From Tetragonia tetragonoides (lineage: Eukaryota > Streptophyta > Magnoliopsida > Caryophyllales > Aizoaceae), in the NCBI GenBank assembly GCA_038025085.1, contig CM076147.1, positions 28,683,001 through 28,747,000 on the forward strand: DNA of 64,000 nt. The letters are read 5' to 3'. This document shows, piece after piece, positions 34,401 to 45,187 of this stretch (positions within the stretch are counted from its first letter, which is position 1; each line of letters begins with the position of its first letter). The notes beneath the pieces are model-generated. The model made no database searches and was not told the origin of the DNA. It was given only the letters and a program-made list of their open reading frames with translations. The translations under genes and the position numbers were made by a program.

Positions 34401-36683
34401 TAAAAGTTCAAAGAAGTGCATGCAAATGTGTATATATACTTATGTATAATTTTCTGGTCTTGTGACAGAAAAATTATGGAGTTTGATGCGCATCAAGGAG
34501 AAATAAAAAGTGGAGCATGCAATGAGATGGGGCTTAAAAGGCATAAAACAAAGATTAGCAAAATGCTAATTGTTGCATCAAAATGATGGACAAAAGTTTA
34601 ATCATTCAGTATAGTCATAATGGACATAAAGTGAAAATTAGCATAAAAGCTAATTGTATGTCGTCATTATGGACATAAACTAAAAACTAGCTAAAAGCTA
34701 ATTTTATCGTCCAGGGGAATGAGACTGAAGCCTACAATGTAGTCACCTCAGTGGAAACCCGTCTCCAGAGGTATGGCAATCCCATGAATGGAGTTCAACG
34801 GGTAATAACGAAACTGATGGGTGACTCGGAGAGCACAAATAATATTTATTTATTTTTTGCGGAGTATTCCGGGACTCATTCCTATGGCGAGTGCTCTCAT
34901 AAACCGCGACGATTTAAGGTTGAGGTATATTTAAATTATTTACTATTGATGGAATTAAAATACCTCTTAATGAACCCAACGACAGTTTATGTGGGGGTGA
35001 TGGTCACGGATCACCCTTGGAGGGTTCACCTATGTGAGTGTGGTGGTGGGGTCGCCACTGTGGGACTTTAGGCTATCCCTAATGACACTCATGAAATCGG
35101 ATGCAGTGCGCATGACCGGAATCGCGCCCCACCGATAGAACCCGAGTAATTGCTCGTACTATGTGTGTTGTGGGTTCAAGCCTGATTTAAGGGGTCAAGT
35201 TCAAAACATTTATGTTACTTCGACTCTTTCGGGTGTAAGCTCATTTCCACTAAGTGTAGGTTCAAACCCAAAAGGTACATATACCTATTGCACAGTATTA
35301 TATGCTCACTATATAACTTGAGTTTTATATTGTTATCATTTTTATTAAATTTTAAATCATGTGGGGGATTGTTGAAAAATTATGCTTTAAAATTTAATAT
35401 TAGGACTATTATTATTATTTGTTAGATGTCTAATTCCTATTCGGTAACATTTATTTGTATACCAATCTAAAGGCTCTAACAAGCTAATAGTTTGTGTCCT
35501 AACTTATCTTTTTATCTACGTAAATTATTTTATCTAAATCCTTGATTTAGTATTTGGTGATTATTCAAAGCGGTTTTATTACCACTTAATGTTGGTTGAT
35601 AAATGTTGGGATTTGTAACGTTCCTTTGATTTATTATTGTAACCGTTACTATTTTAATGTCCTTGTAACTCTTATTTTGATGGCTAATTAAAATAAGGGA
35701 GGTTATGATTTAACACTTAAAGTGTTGATTATAAAAGGGAGTTTTAGCCATTCTTGTTGAGAGATGGAAAATAGCTATATTTCCAAGATAAAGAGAGAAA
35801 CACTTCTTTTTCCTCCCTACTTTGCTTTATTGAGAGTAACAACTAATACGTAATACCATTCTAACAAATATTACTTTGATGGTTTTTATACTATAAACTA
35901 GTATTTTGAGCATGGGCGATTTGGTGGTTTGGGAGAGCTATTGGCTGCACCTATAGCTTTCAACGGGTTGTTGTATCTGAGGTGGAGAACGCCATGATAA
36001 CAAATTAAAGCCTCGTGCAGGAGGGGCGTTTCTTCTCCACGGAAAGTGTCCAACATGCCTCAACCCATAACCCCAACTAAATTAGGCTAATTCTAATCCT
36101 TACTCTCTTTTATTTATGTTGTTATTCTATCTATTGCACATATTGATGCATTTGAGTGTTTCATTTACAAGAATTGTACTTGTATTGTTGTTATATATGT
36201 TGATGAATAAAGTTTGAGGTATGTTAAATTGACAGAAATTCCATTCCCCTATTTATTCGAATAAATTTTCCAACACTTTATTATCGTAATAAGCTATCCA
36301 TTTTTCTTATCTTTTTGTTCACTTCAAGCAACTAACAACAAAGTTTTCCTCTTCTTTTATTTTTTGGTTGTAGTAACGAAGTTTGCTTCATGAAAAACAT
36401 CCAACAAACACACAAAATACCAACTTAAGATAGCTAAACACAATTGCACCAAAACAATATGAAATTTTCATTCTTGACAACAGTTTAAACGATGTGCAAA
36501 GAAACCGAACTTTTTTAATGAAATTAAGACATGGGAAAAGAGATTTACCAAATGTGTTGTAGATCTTGACATTTTCCCGACATAATTAGCTCCGGCGTAT
36601 TCGATTAACTTGATCAGCTTCAATCGCTCGGAGCCGTGATATCCGCTAACCGTCGCCACAACCGAATCCATTTCTTCGATCAT
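25327..36683 (-). CDS. BRCT + RING + PHD-like finger protein, 505 residues, 7 exons
   Basis: Exons in order are 36549-36683, 30428-30561, 29119-29302, 28479-28631, 27666-28226, 26766-26945, then a terminal exon at 26230-26400 or 25327-25497. All joins keep frame with GT-AG. Residues ~5-90 are a BRCT domain ([12 protein letters not shown], then [16 protein letters not shown]). A basic, acidic middle follows. RING is at 356-401 (CPIC, then CGHRFCFTC, then CPCC), split by an intron. The last exon has CxxC...CxxC...HxYC...WTCxxC, a PHD-like finger. The order resembles plant At1g67180-type RING/BRCT proteins, so a nuclear E3 ligase reading phosphoproteins or chromatin is likely but inferred. An in-frame stop lies upstream of the ATG at 36683; Met5 is an alternative start. 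Intron 1 is ~6 kb and full of transposons. Confidence 0.88.
26230..26400 (-). CDS. Alternative terminal exon B (proximal), PHD-like finger
   Basis: This exon encodes 56 residues plus TAA in phase 0, after an acceptor ending CGTATTACAG. All finger ligands are present: CCHC, then NCAEC, then HVYC, then WTCTAC. As the nearer copy it may be the default 3' exon. Skipping it would join exon 6 to the distal copy in the same frame. Confidence 0.82.
   Translation of the reverse strand: MLPPSACCHCDREEPIESLINCAECDVTCIHVYCLDPPIFPWTCTACRDLRLLYRR
26993..27272. mobile_element. Harbinger-like MITE, family H1 copy 1 (intron 5)
   Basis: Left end GGGCTCGTTTACT...TTGCAATCAAAT, right end ATTTGATTGCAA...AGTAAACACCACC, TAA on both sides (26990-26992, 27273-27275). 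280 bp, no ORF. The nearly identical-structured copy at 31436-31731 is in intron 1 of the same gene. Confidence 0.88.
28774..29054. mobile_element. Foldback MITE in intron 3
   Basis: Ends GGGCATGTTTGGAATGGG and CCATTCCAAGCATGCCC are inverted repeats, with complementary GGGGTAAT/ATTACCCC arms inside. Flanks are CTA and TTA, a 3-base duplication with one mismatch. Confidence 0.8.
31436..31731. mobile_element. Harbinger-like MITE, family H1 copy 2 (intron 1)
   Basis: Same structure as 26993-27272: GGCCTCGTTTACT...TTGCAATCAAAT at the left, ATTTGATTGCAA...AGTAAACACCACC at the right, TAA on both sides (31433-31435, 31732-31734). 296 bp. Confidence 0.88.
31965..32862 (+). repeat. 5' LTR of the intronic element
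   Basis: 898 bp, TG...CA ended. Differences from the 3' copy are scattered single bases plus an 8-base-class indel (ACGTAATA-like stretch only in the 3' copy). Confidence 0.9.
35370..36275 (+). repeat. 3' LTR of the intronic element
   Basis: 906 bp, aligned end to end with 31965-32862. The low divergence indicates a fairly recent insertion. Confidence 0.9.
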
Positions 36684-37699
36684 ATTATCAGCGGAGAGTT
36701 CACTAAACCCTAGAATAGCACAGAAATGTCAAAATTCGAATGTAATTTTACAAGCAGGCGAATAATTGAAGGAAATGAAAACCCTAACTGAATGATTGTA
36801 GGTTTAATTAGAATTTGAAGTTGCGATTGGCGAAGACGCATAAATAGGAGAGAGAGAGAGGGGGGGGGGGGGCTTACCGCTTACTGGTTACTGCTTAGTG
36901 CTTAGTGACTTAGTGCTTAGTGACATCGGAGCCTCAGCCAACTGAGCTTTGCCGGGAATTCTGAAATTTTGAATTTTCGAGTGATTTTGGTTATTTAGCT
37001 TTTGGCCCAGAGTTTGTGGCTCTTCTTTGTTTTTGTTCATTTGTAGACAGTCCACCAAGCCCTAGGGCATAAAAGTGCAACTAGACATGTCAAGCGGGTT
37101 AAGGTCGGGTCTTTTTCAATGTCGGGTCTTTCACATTTTTAATATTGGGTCGTTTTTAAGTTTGGTTGAAAAATATTCAATTCTGATCTAAAGTTTCTAG
37201 TTCGAGTCAATCCATTCCATTAGATGCGCCATTTAAAAAAAATAATTAGCTTATGCATAAGCTAAGACAATGCACGTAGGTGGTGATTATCATGGTCTAG
37301 TATTGTAATTTAGTACAACTCCCAAACTCATTAGTGATTGGTTGGTTAATCGATAATCTTAAATTCTTTAGACAAATAATTTATGTGCAGACTTAAGCAA
37401 CAATGCAATCATGTATTACCGCGAGTCTCGTAAGCAAATAGCATTCACCAAATTTAAGGGGGATTGTACTCGAAATGTCATTGAAATTTAAGAAAAGTGC
37501 ACCAAAGTTTTTAGTTAAAACAAACTCATTGGAGAACTGGCAATAAGAGGGTTCTAGACAAACTTATAACTTTTAGACGACTATTTAGCGAGTTTGATAG
37601 GTTTGCTCTCTCCTAGTCGGCTCCTCCAGGGAAGCAAGGAAGATATTGAGTTTTGAGAGTCCATCAAGCTCTTGTGGGGTGAAATAAGATATATGATTC
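36684..37699. promoter_or_regulatory. 5' flank of the BRCT/RING/PHD gene
   Basis: It contains a purine run, (GA)n then a G tract (36847-36873), and the short tandem TGCTTAGTGACTTAGTGC (about 36892-36925). Both would sit in or just upstream of the leader. Beyond ~37080 it is repeat-like (GGTCGGGTC text) and uninformative. Confidence 0.4.
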
Positions 37700-37704
37700 G
37701 CACC

Positions 37705-38851
37705 TGTTGAGCTATAATGATTTTGATGATGATAAATAATTGACACTTATCAAGCTAACATTGTCTAGCTAAGTTTTGTATACAAGGAATCAAGAACGGA
37801 ACAAGAACGAAATCAAGAATGTTGTGATTTGATAATCTTAATGTTGATACAATGAAGATTGATTCAAGAACAACATGACATGAAGTTGGAAGTTGGAGCT
37901 TTATTGTTTTTATTAGACTTCATGTAAGAGAAGTCGTGCTTGAGTCATTGAGGTTAGAATCGAAGGTACAGTTGGTAACAGATGAAGTAACAGCCTGTGA
38001 GTTACCAAGTATTCTTGAGTGCGTAAGTTTATACGTGTATCTATGAAAACGATTTTAAAGAGTTTTTCTTTATAAAATAACTTAATTACAATTGTTTTCA
38101 GAAATATCTTTTTAGTACTCAATATTAAATAAAAGAGTTTTATTTAGAAAATCTTTTTTAAAAGAAGTCTAGTAGGATTAGAACTGTTTGTTTTATGGAA
38201 AGTCTATTTTGCTTGGACAACAAACTATTGTGTTTTAAACCTAATTGGTTTCTAGGTTGATTTAGGTTGCCTATATGAACCAATGTTTACAGACTTTACA
38301 ACTGACGAAATCACAGAGACAAAACGTGATATATATTGACTGATTTCATAAGAGGCGTCCTGGCTGTTACTGTACGAGTTACCTTCACTGTTACCTTGGA
38401 ATTCATTTTGATACTTGAGCACGGTTTCTCATAAGGTTTGATTGTACCACTTTAGCTTATTGAGAAGCATATTGGTAAGATTTGTTTGTTTAGAATACGG
38501 CTGCCATAGTAGGTAGTTTGGTTCTTGAGTTCGGGGTTGAATTCAGGATATACGGCTCAACAGTATATTAGGGTCTATTGTATATTTAGTTTGGTTTACG
38601 GCTCTTAGTAGAGTTTGGAAAATCCCCCAGGGTCGTGGTTTTACTTCTTGGTTGAGCTCAAGAAGGTTTCCACGTAAAAAATTGTGTCTCTTTATTTATT
38701 GCTTTGTTATATTACTTTGCTATTAACAACGTAGTAACTAATAGGTTAACAGATTGTGCTTAAATTGATAACCCGCAAAAAATTTGAATAACTCCCTAAG
38801 ACTCAATTCACCCCCCCTCCCCCCCTCTTGAGTCTATCCTTGAGTATAACA
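37705..38851 (+). repeat. 5' LTR of the copia element
   Basis: TGTTGAGC...GTATAACA, 1147 bp. Confidence 0.92.
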
Positions 38852-38853
38852 AT

Positions 38854-38865
38854 TGGTATCAGAGC
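38854..38865 (+). promoter_or_regulatory. Primer-binding site (initiator tRNA-Met)
   Basis: TGGTATCAGAGC, complementary to the 3' end of plant initiator tRNA-Met, two bases after the LTR. Confidence 0.93.
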
Positions 38866-38911
38866 AGGTTCTCTTGAGTACAAGTTAATCTCTGGAGAGT
38901 AGATCACAAGG

Positions 38912-40850
38912 ATGGATTCAATGAACTACGGAAAGCTCGAGGAAGGTTACTCTACCAATCGACCTCCTTTATTTTAAGGTAAGCACTATGGTTTTTGGAA
39001 TAATCGAATGAAAATATTTATTAAAGCCACTAACTACCAGATTTGGAGAGTCATTGAGTATGGTAACTACAAGCCCACAAAAACCAATGAAAAGAACGAG
39101 GTTGTTCCAAAGAAATTTTTTGAATATGATGCACAAGATTGGAAAAACCTTGAACACAATGCTAATGCCAAGAGACTGATTCATTGTGGTCTTGGAACCC
39201 AAGAAAACAATCGTGTTATGGGTTGCAAAACTGCTAAACAGATGTGGAAACTTCTACAGGTAACTCATGAGGGAACGAACCAGGTAAAAGAGTCAAAAAT
39301 TGATTTATTATTGACTAAATATGAATTGTTCTCCATGAAATCTAAAGAATCTATTTAGGACATGATGACTCGTTTCACTAGTATCATTAACGAGTTAGAA
39401 TCTCTTGGTAGAATTGTTTTTTTTTTTTTTTGTCAGGAACAGATTAGGAAAGTACTGCATGTGTTACCTGTGGAAAGCTGGATGCCCAAGGTAACAACCC
39501 TCCAGGAAAACAAGGACTTTAGCACTTTTACTATAGAAGAGCTAATTGGGTCCTTACTGACATACGAGATGCAACTGGAAAGTCAAGGTAAGAATTTGTC
39601 AGAAAGAAAAGATTGGAGCTTGGCTCTCAAAGCCGATAAAGATGAAGAATCTGGTTCAGAGGATGAAGAATTTGTCTTGTTTGTGAAAAAGATGGCAAAG
39701 CTTTATCGCGAGACAAAATCTATGGCCAATAAGATTGACTATCTATGTCATAACTGCAAGAATCCAGGACTTTATCAAAGATTGTCCGTTTCTGAATGAT
39801 GAAAATCAAGTTAAGGAACAACCCATTGGACAACAAAAAAATAGGGAGAAAAAGTTTCAAAAGGAAAATCAAGCAATGGTTGTTGCGTTTGGGGACTCGG
39901 ATTCAGATGAGGAACCAACAAATAACTCAAACGCTAAAACTTTTCATTGCTTGATGGCTTACGATGATGAGGATGAAGAGGTAAGCCTTGAAACTCTTAA
40001 AAATAAAATGCATCTGCTCACTAGGAAACAATTGATAAATGCTTTGAGTATTTGCATTAGTGATTGCATGGATCTTCGTGATGAAAAGGTTCAACTTGAT
40101 GACGGTTTTTTTTCATTAAAGAATGATTTGAAGGATTTAACAAGTTTGAAAATTGATCTAGAAAAAAGAAATAAAAACTTCAAAGATGAAATCTTTAAAT
40201 TGAACGAAACCGTCTGCAAGCTTGAAAATGAAAATAAGATCTTGACTAGTAAGTTGAATAAATTGCAAATTGAAATTGATGCTAGTCGAACTGCCAACTT
40301 TTGTGATTCAACTTATTGCAATGAGATGAAACTGAATTTTGATAAATTAAAAGCTGATTTTAATATGCTGGAAAAAGAAAAGGTTGATCTTTGCACAAAG
40401 TTAAAATCGAATGAGGTAATAGGTACGTTTGCAGGTAACAATCAGGGAACTTGTGCTGAATGGTTCCAAAGTTACCAACCAATAGCTAGTAGGTCTGCAG
40501 GTAATAACAATCAGGGAAATTCTGCTGAATGGTTCCAGAGTTATCGTAACAGAAATAAGCAAGGTTTGGGATATAAAAGACCGTGGGTAGGTTATGATCC
40601 TAAAAGCAAGTATGTGTACCAGAATGGAAACTTTGCATGTATTGTGGTAAAACAGGTCACATGAGAGTGGAATGCCCAAAGAGAGAAAAAGTCTTTGAGA
40701 GTAATAATGGTTATGCTCGAAAGATTAACAATGGCTATGTCAAAAAGGTTAAGCAAATATGGGTTAAGAAGTCTGATTTGAATGTTAAATTTGTGAGAAA
40801 GGGACTCAATCAGATATGGTTCCTAAGACTAAACCCTAATTAAGTTTTAC
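38912..40850 (+). pseudogene. copia gag (UBN2-type) with zinc knuckle, broken
   Basis: Starts MDSMNYGKLEEG at 38912. A TAA (38975-38977) falls where related proteins have LFDGKHYGFW-like text, and the frame resumes as GKHYGFWNNRMKIF. The UBN2 capsid region runs to about 39600, with a TAG at 39356 and a 15-T expansion near 39416-39430. A lysine-rich coiled-coil region (39960-40400) follows, with two near-identical EWFQSY repeats. The zinc knuckle C-x2-C-x4-H-x4-C (YCGKTGHMRVECPK) is in a shifted frame at 40637-40685. Confidence 0.85.
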
Positions 40851-40868
40851 AGGCACGAGTGAGGGGGA

Positions 40869-40916
40869 ACGACCCGTGGTACCTTGATAGCGGTTGTTCC
40901 ATGTATATAACATGAG
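40869..40916 (+). pseudogene. Protease active-site remnant
   Basis: The short stretch NDPWYLDSGCS contains the D-S-G triad of a copia aspartic protease, then the frame stops. Everything downstream up to ~41400 is out of frame. Confidence 0.7.
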
Positions 40917-41396
40917 ATAGATTCAAACCATTCTCTCACTCAACGCCTTCGCTGGTGGAAGTGTGATGTTTAGAGACAATAATAAAGGTGAACTAACTTT
41001 ATGTAGGTAAGGTAGGTAAGTCTCTCATACCCTCCATATATAATGTTCTTTGTGTCGAGGAAATTTGATGAATTTTGCAAGATAATCAAAGTAATGATTT
41101 TGAGAATGGACTAGTACACTCATATCGAGATGAGAAAGCAATGAATAATGAGAATTTGAAGGAGCAAGTTGCTGAGCTCTGAGATGAAATTGTTGAGGGG
41201 GAACAACGAGAAGTAACAGACGGGGTAACAAGCGATGACGCACTGAAACAGTGCAAAACACTGCTGAGTTGTTCCCGGCCTGTTACCTCAGAAGTTTCCT
41301 CAAATCGAGATGTCACATTCTTCATGTAAGTCTGTCTTGAAGCATGGAGAAATCATGGTCCGCTTTTATGAACGTAATCATACGTGACATTGACAG

Positions 41397-41594
41397 GTGA
41401 GTAGAAAATCGATCTCAATTTCTTTGTATACTCATTATGATTTCTTATCTTTTGGTGAGCTTACTAATATTCAAGATATCCCAATGGATTTTATTTGCAA
41501 TATGGATCAAATTGTTCATATCTTTACAAAACCTTTGATTAGAGAACAAACCGAGAGACTAAAACTTGAGTTAGACATGATTAGACTGACCTAA
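41397..41594 (+). pseudogene. C-terminal remnant of copia RNase H
   Basis: The end of the ORF (QIVHIFTKPL, then RLKLELDMI) matches the usual terminus of copia polyproteins (IADIFTKPL type). The integrase-RT block between it and the protease is gone. Confidence 0.8.
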
Positions 41595-42363
41595 AGGTTC
41601 ATGGTTCGTAACTCCAATGATTGGCTAGTTTATGTGAAAACTTGCAAACAAGTGTATTTTTTGTGTGAATATACCATGTGCATATGAGATCTTTTTGTAG
41701 GTCACAAGCAACTCGCGTGCCGTAACTGGCATAACCACTTGCGCCAAGTGTAAGTAATGACTCACAAAAGTTCTGATGATATTACCCTTACGCTTCAAAC
41801 GTTGAAACTGAGTAACAAGGTACGAGTTCATATGTACTAACATTGTTACCCCAACTGTTACCTAACCATCAGTTACCTACTTTAAAAAAAAAAATTGTCT
41901 TATTCTTTTCCGCAGCCCTGCTCCATTTTGATATATCCATAAGAGGGTTCTACTTCCTATATCTTCCCAATTATCCCACTCACCCAACTTAGCCCAAACA
42001 CTATCTTCATTCTTTCATATATAAAAACCCACCTCTCTCTCCTATTTTTTGTCTCTTCCCTTGAAGGTTGTTTCAATAATGAGAAGGAGGTGAGTTAAAG
42101 TTGCGGTAGTGTTTGGCATGTGATTCATGTAATTGAAAGAAAAAAAAAGTGAAAGTGGGTTGTGAAGAATGAATGGGGAGTTAACATGAAGATGGTTGTG
42201 ATGATGGTTCTACATGCATCAACATAGGGGGAATTAGATGGGAACACCAAAGTCGAAAAAATTTCTACTATAACTATTATGTGTTCTTCAAGAGACTAAC
42301 TTTCTTTTACAATTGCTTGAGTTTGTATATTGATGAAATCACCAATGTTCTTATTTAAGCATA

Positions 42364-42545
42364 TCGAGTGGTTAAAAAAAAAAGGAAAAAGGTTCCAAAA
42401 AAAAAGGAAGAAAAGAAAAGAAAAAAGAACCACTCGTATGGAACTCGAACCCAAATGTTCCTTGTTCCCAGCTTATTTCCTAGCCAATTGTACCCTGAGC
42501 CTTTTAGCCTATTTTCATCATACACTTCATCTACCCAAGTGGTTT
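42364..42545 (-). mobile_element. Possible SINE inside the copia 3' region
   Basis: On the minus strand GGGTTCGAGTTCC (about 42439-42452) fits box B and TTGGCTAGGAA may be a box A. A long T/C-rich tail with flanking CGAGTGGTT/AACCACTCG inverted words follows. Boundaries are uncertain. Confidence 0.35.
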
Positions 42546-42990
42546 GCATTGAGCTTATGACTCTTATACCTTAGTTTTCGACTGGTTTGAATGGCTAATA
42601 TCATTAGATTGCTTGTTTGAGCTAGTTGATTACTTGGTTTACTTTTGCAGGCGCTTAAACCCTTGGTGGTGATGTTTGTGTCTTACTTGGCTTAATATGT
42701 GTGTGCTATTTGCATTCTATTTCACTATGCAGCTTTTGCTTTTCGATGATGTCAAAAGGGGGAAGAATTGTGATGCTTATATGGTCGTGTCTAACTATGT
42801 TTGACTTAGGTTCTTAGTTTCTTACTTATATTGTTTCTCTGTTAGGTCTTTGTTATATAATGATCCTAGATGCTTGATTGATGTATACTTTCTGTTTGTA
42901 AGTTGATTTCTTGGACATGTTGGGTTTCATTGTTTATGCTTAATGTTTGGATAAGCATCAATTGTTTGTCATCATCAAAAAGGGAAAATT

Positions 42991-44142
42991 TATTGAGCTA
43001 TAATGATTTTGATGATGATAAATAATTGACACTTATCAAGCTAACATTGTCTAGCTAAGTTTTGTATACAAGGAATCAAGAATGGAACAAGAACGAAATC
43101 AAGAATGTTGTGATTTGATAATCTTAATGTTGATACAATGAAGATTGATTCAAGAACAACATGACATGAAGTTGGAAGTTGGAGCTTTATTGTTTTTATT
43201 AGACTTCATGCTGTAAGAGACGTCGTGCTTGAGTCATTGAGGTTAGAATCGAAGGTACAGTTGGTAACAGATGAAGTAACAGCCTGTGAGTTACCAAGTA
43301 TTCTTGAGTACGTAAGTTTATACGTGTATCTATGAAAACGATTTTAAAGAGTTTTTCTTTATAAAATAACTTAATTAAAATTATTTTCAGAAATATCTTT
43401 TTAGTACTCAATATTATCTTTTTAGTACTCAATATTAAATAAAAGAGTTTTATTTAGAAAATCTTTTTTAAAAGAAGTCTAGTAGGATTAGAACTATTTC
43501 TTTTATGGAAAGTCTATTTTGCTTGGAAAACAAACTATTGTGTTTTAAACCTAATTGGTTTCTAGGTTGATTTAGGTTGCCTATATAAACCAATGTTTGC
43601 AGACTTTACAACTGACGAAATCATAGAGCCAAAACATGATATATATTGACTGGTTTCATAAGAGGCGTCTGGCTGTTACTGTACGAGTTACCTTCACTGT
43701 TACCTTGGAATTCCTCTTGATACTTGAGCACGGTTTCTCATAAGGTTTGATTGTACCACTTTAGCTTATTGAGAAGCATATTGGTAAGATTTGTTTGTTT
43801 AGAATACGACTGCCACAGTAGGTAGTTTGGTTCTTGAGTTCGGGGTTGAATTCAGGATATACGGTTCTTAGTGGAGTTTGAATTTAGGTCTATTGTATTG
43901 AGTTTGGTTTACGTTGGAAAATCTCCCAGGGTCGTGGTTTTACTTCTTGGTTGAGCTCAATAAGGTTTCCACGTAAAAAACTGTGTCTCTTTATTTATTG
44001 CTTTGTTATATTGCTTTGCTGTTAACAACGTAGTAACTAATAGGTTAACAGATTGTGCTTAAATTGATAACCCGCGAAAAAATTGAATAACTCCCTAAGA
44101 CTCAATTCACCCCCCCTCTTGAGTCTATCCTTGAGTATAACA
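42991..44142 (+). repeat. 3' LTR of the copia element
   Basis: 1152 bp. It begins TATTGAGC where the 5' copy has TGTTGAGC, so its terminal TG has mutated. A purine tract (AAAAAGGGAAAATT) precedes it. It has one internal short duplication (CTTTTTAGTACTCAATATTA) absent from the 5' copy. Confidence 0.92.
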
Positions 44143-44147
44143 GCACC

Positions 44148-44529
44148 CATATGTAATTGGTCAATTAGTAGTTTGAGATCACAAATGGTATTACACCAGT
44201 TACATTAATGTAACTTATCTTAATTCGCAAAGTCAAATAAACCTCCAATTGACAATTGAATGATATCCGAAAGGTCATGTTGATGATATATCAATAACTT
44301 TCAAGCTACTACGAATCGCAATATCGTATGGGTAGAAATCACCAAGAAATTATGCTGAAGTTCCAATATAATCTTTGATCTTCCCAATACTAGAAGAAAT
44401 TAATCAAGATAAACTTTTCATATGTAAATAAACATTCACAAGTTGAAACACATAAGGAACCCCCCTCCCCTCATATTAAAGTTGTACAAATTATCAAAGT
44501 TTGAAGTTTTATGAGCTAATCAAATGTTG
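44148..44529. other. Intergenic, nothing recognised
   Basis: No ORF or repeat boundary. Confidence 0.4.
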
Positions 44530-44537
44530 ATTGAGTT

Positions 44538-45105
44538 CAGTGGCGGATCTAAGATTTCAATATTGGGTATGCACAATTATTAATAATAAAGAAATCAAAA
44601 AAATTTCATACAAATTTCCAAACAAATTTACAAATATTCTACAACTAACTAAAATTACAACTAATAAACCATAATTAATTATCTATAAAGTTCTAATTAA
44701 TTTAAATCTAAAAAAGAAAATACATAAACGAAAAAAAAAAAATAGTCGATTATGCCATGATTCCATTAAAAAAAGGGCTGCTTATTACGTTTTGGGTACT
44801 GAAGAGAGGAGAGAGAATATAGCGTTCTAACCTAGGTGATTGACTAATTGTGTACTGTTTGTACATACAGTACAGAGCCTACTGCCCGCTTGTCCAGTCT
44901 ATCAATCATGACTATCACGAGGAAAGTAGAATAGCTAGTCATGGGCCTAGCCACCTGCGGAATATGACCAGTATGATACAAGAGTGTTTCCCATTTTGGG
45001 CCTAATGCTTGGTTTTTTCGTTTTCTGAACACCTGAACATTTTTTCTTTCGTTTGGGCCAGGGTATGCAAGTGCATACCCATATGCTGTTATGGATCCGC
45101 CCCTG
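44538..45105. mobile_element. hAT-type MITE with 8-bp target-site duplication
   Basis: The element begins CAGTGGCGGATC and ends GATCCGCCCCTG. It is flanked by exact ATTGAGTT (44530-44537 and 45106-45113), the 8-base length expected of hAT elements. 568 bp, no ORF of known type. Confidence 0.9.
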
Positions 45106-45187
45106 ATTGAGTTAGGTTGTACGTGTAGAGTTAGTAAAATTAATGAAAGAAGTTGCGTATCCAAATACTTAATTATTTAACTAGCAC

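Larger units (their letters stand above)
31965..36275 (+). mobile_element. Non-autonomous LTR retrotransposon in intron 1
   Basis: Two near-identical LTRs of ~900 bp (31965-32862 and 35370-36275) begin TGTTGAAAAA and end (T/C)AACA. The flanks GTTTA and CTTTA are a 5-base duplication with one mismatch. A purine tract (GTGGGGGAT) abuts the second LTR. The 2.5-kb interior has no gag, protease, integrase or RT that I can see, only two short ORFs (33930-34172, 34751-35071) of unknown nature. Relative to the host gene it lies in the opposite sense. A primer-binding site is not obvious after the first LTR. Confidence 0.9.
37705..44142 (+). mobile_element. Ty1/copia LTR retrotransposon, internally deleted
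   Basis: LTRs of 1147 and 1152 bp (37705-38851, 42991-44142) are flanked by the exact 5-base duplication GCACC (37700-37704, 44143-44147). The primer-binding site TGGTATCAGAGC follows the 5' LTR by two bases and matches initiator tRNA-Met. The interior keeps gag, a protease active-site remnant and the last ~60 residues of RNase H, but lacks integrase and nearly all of RT. It could move only with enzymes from another element. Confidence 0.95.
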
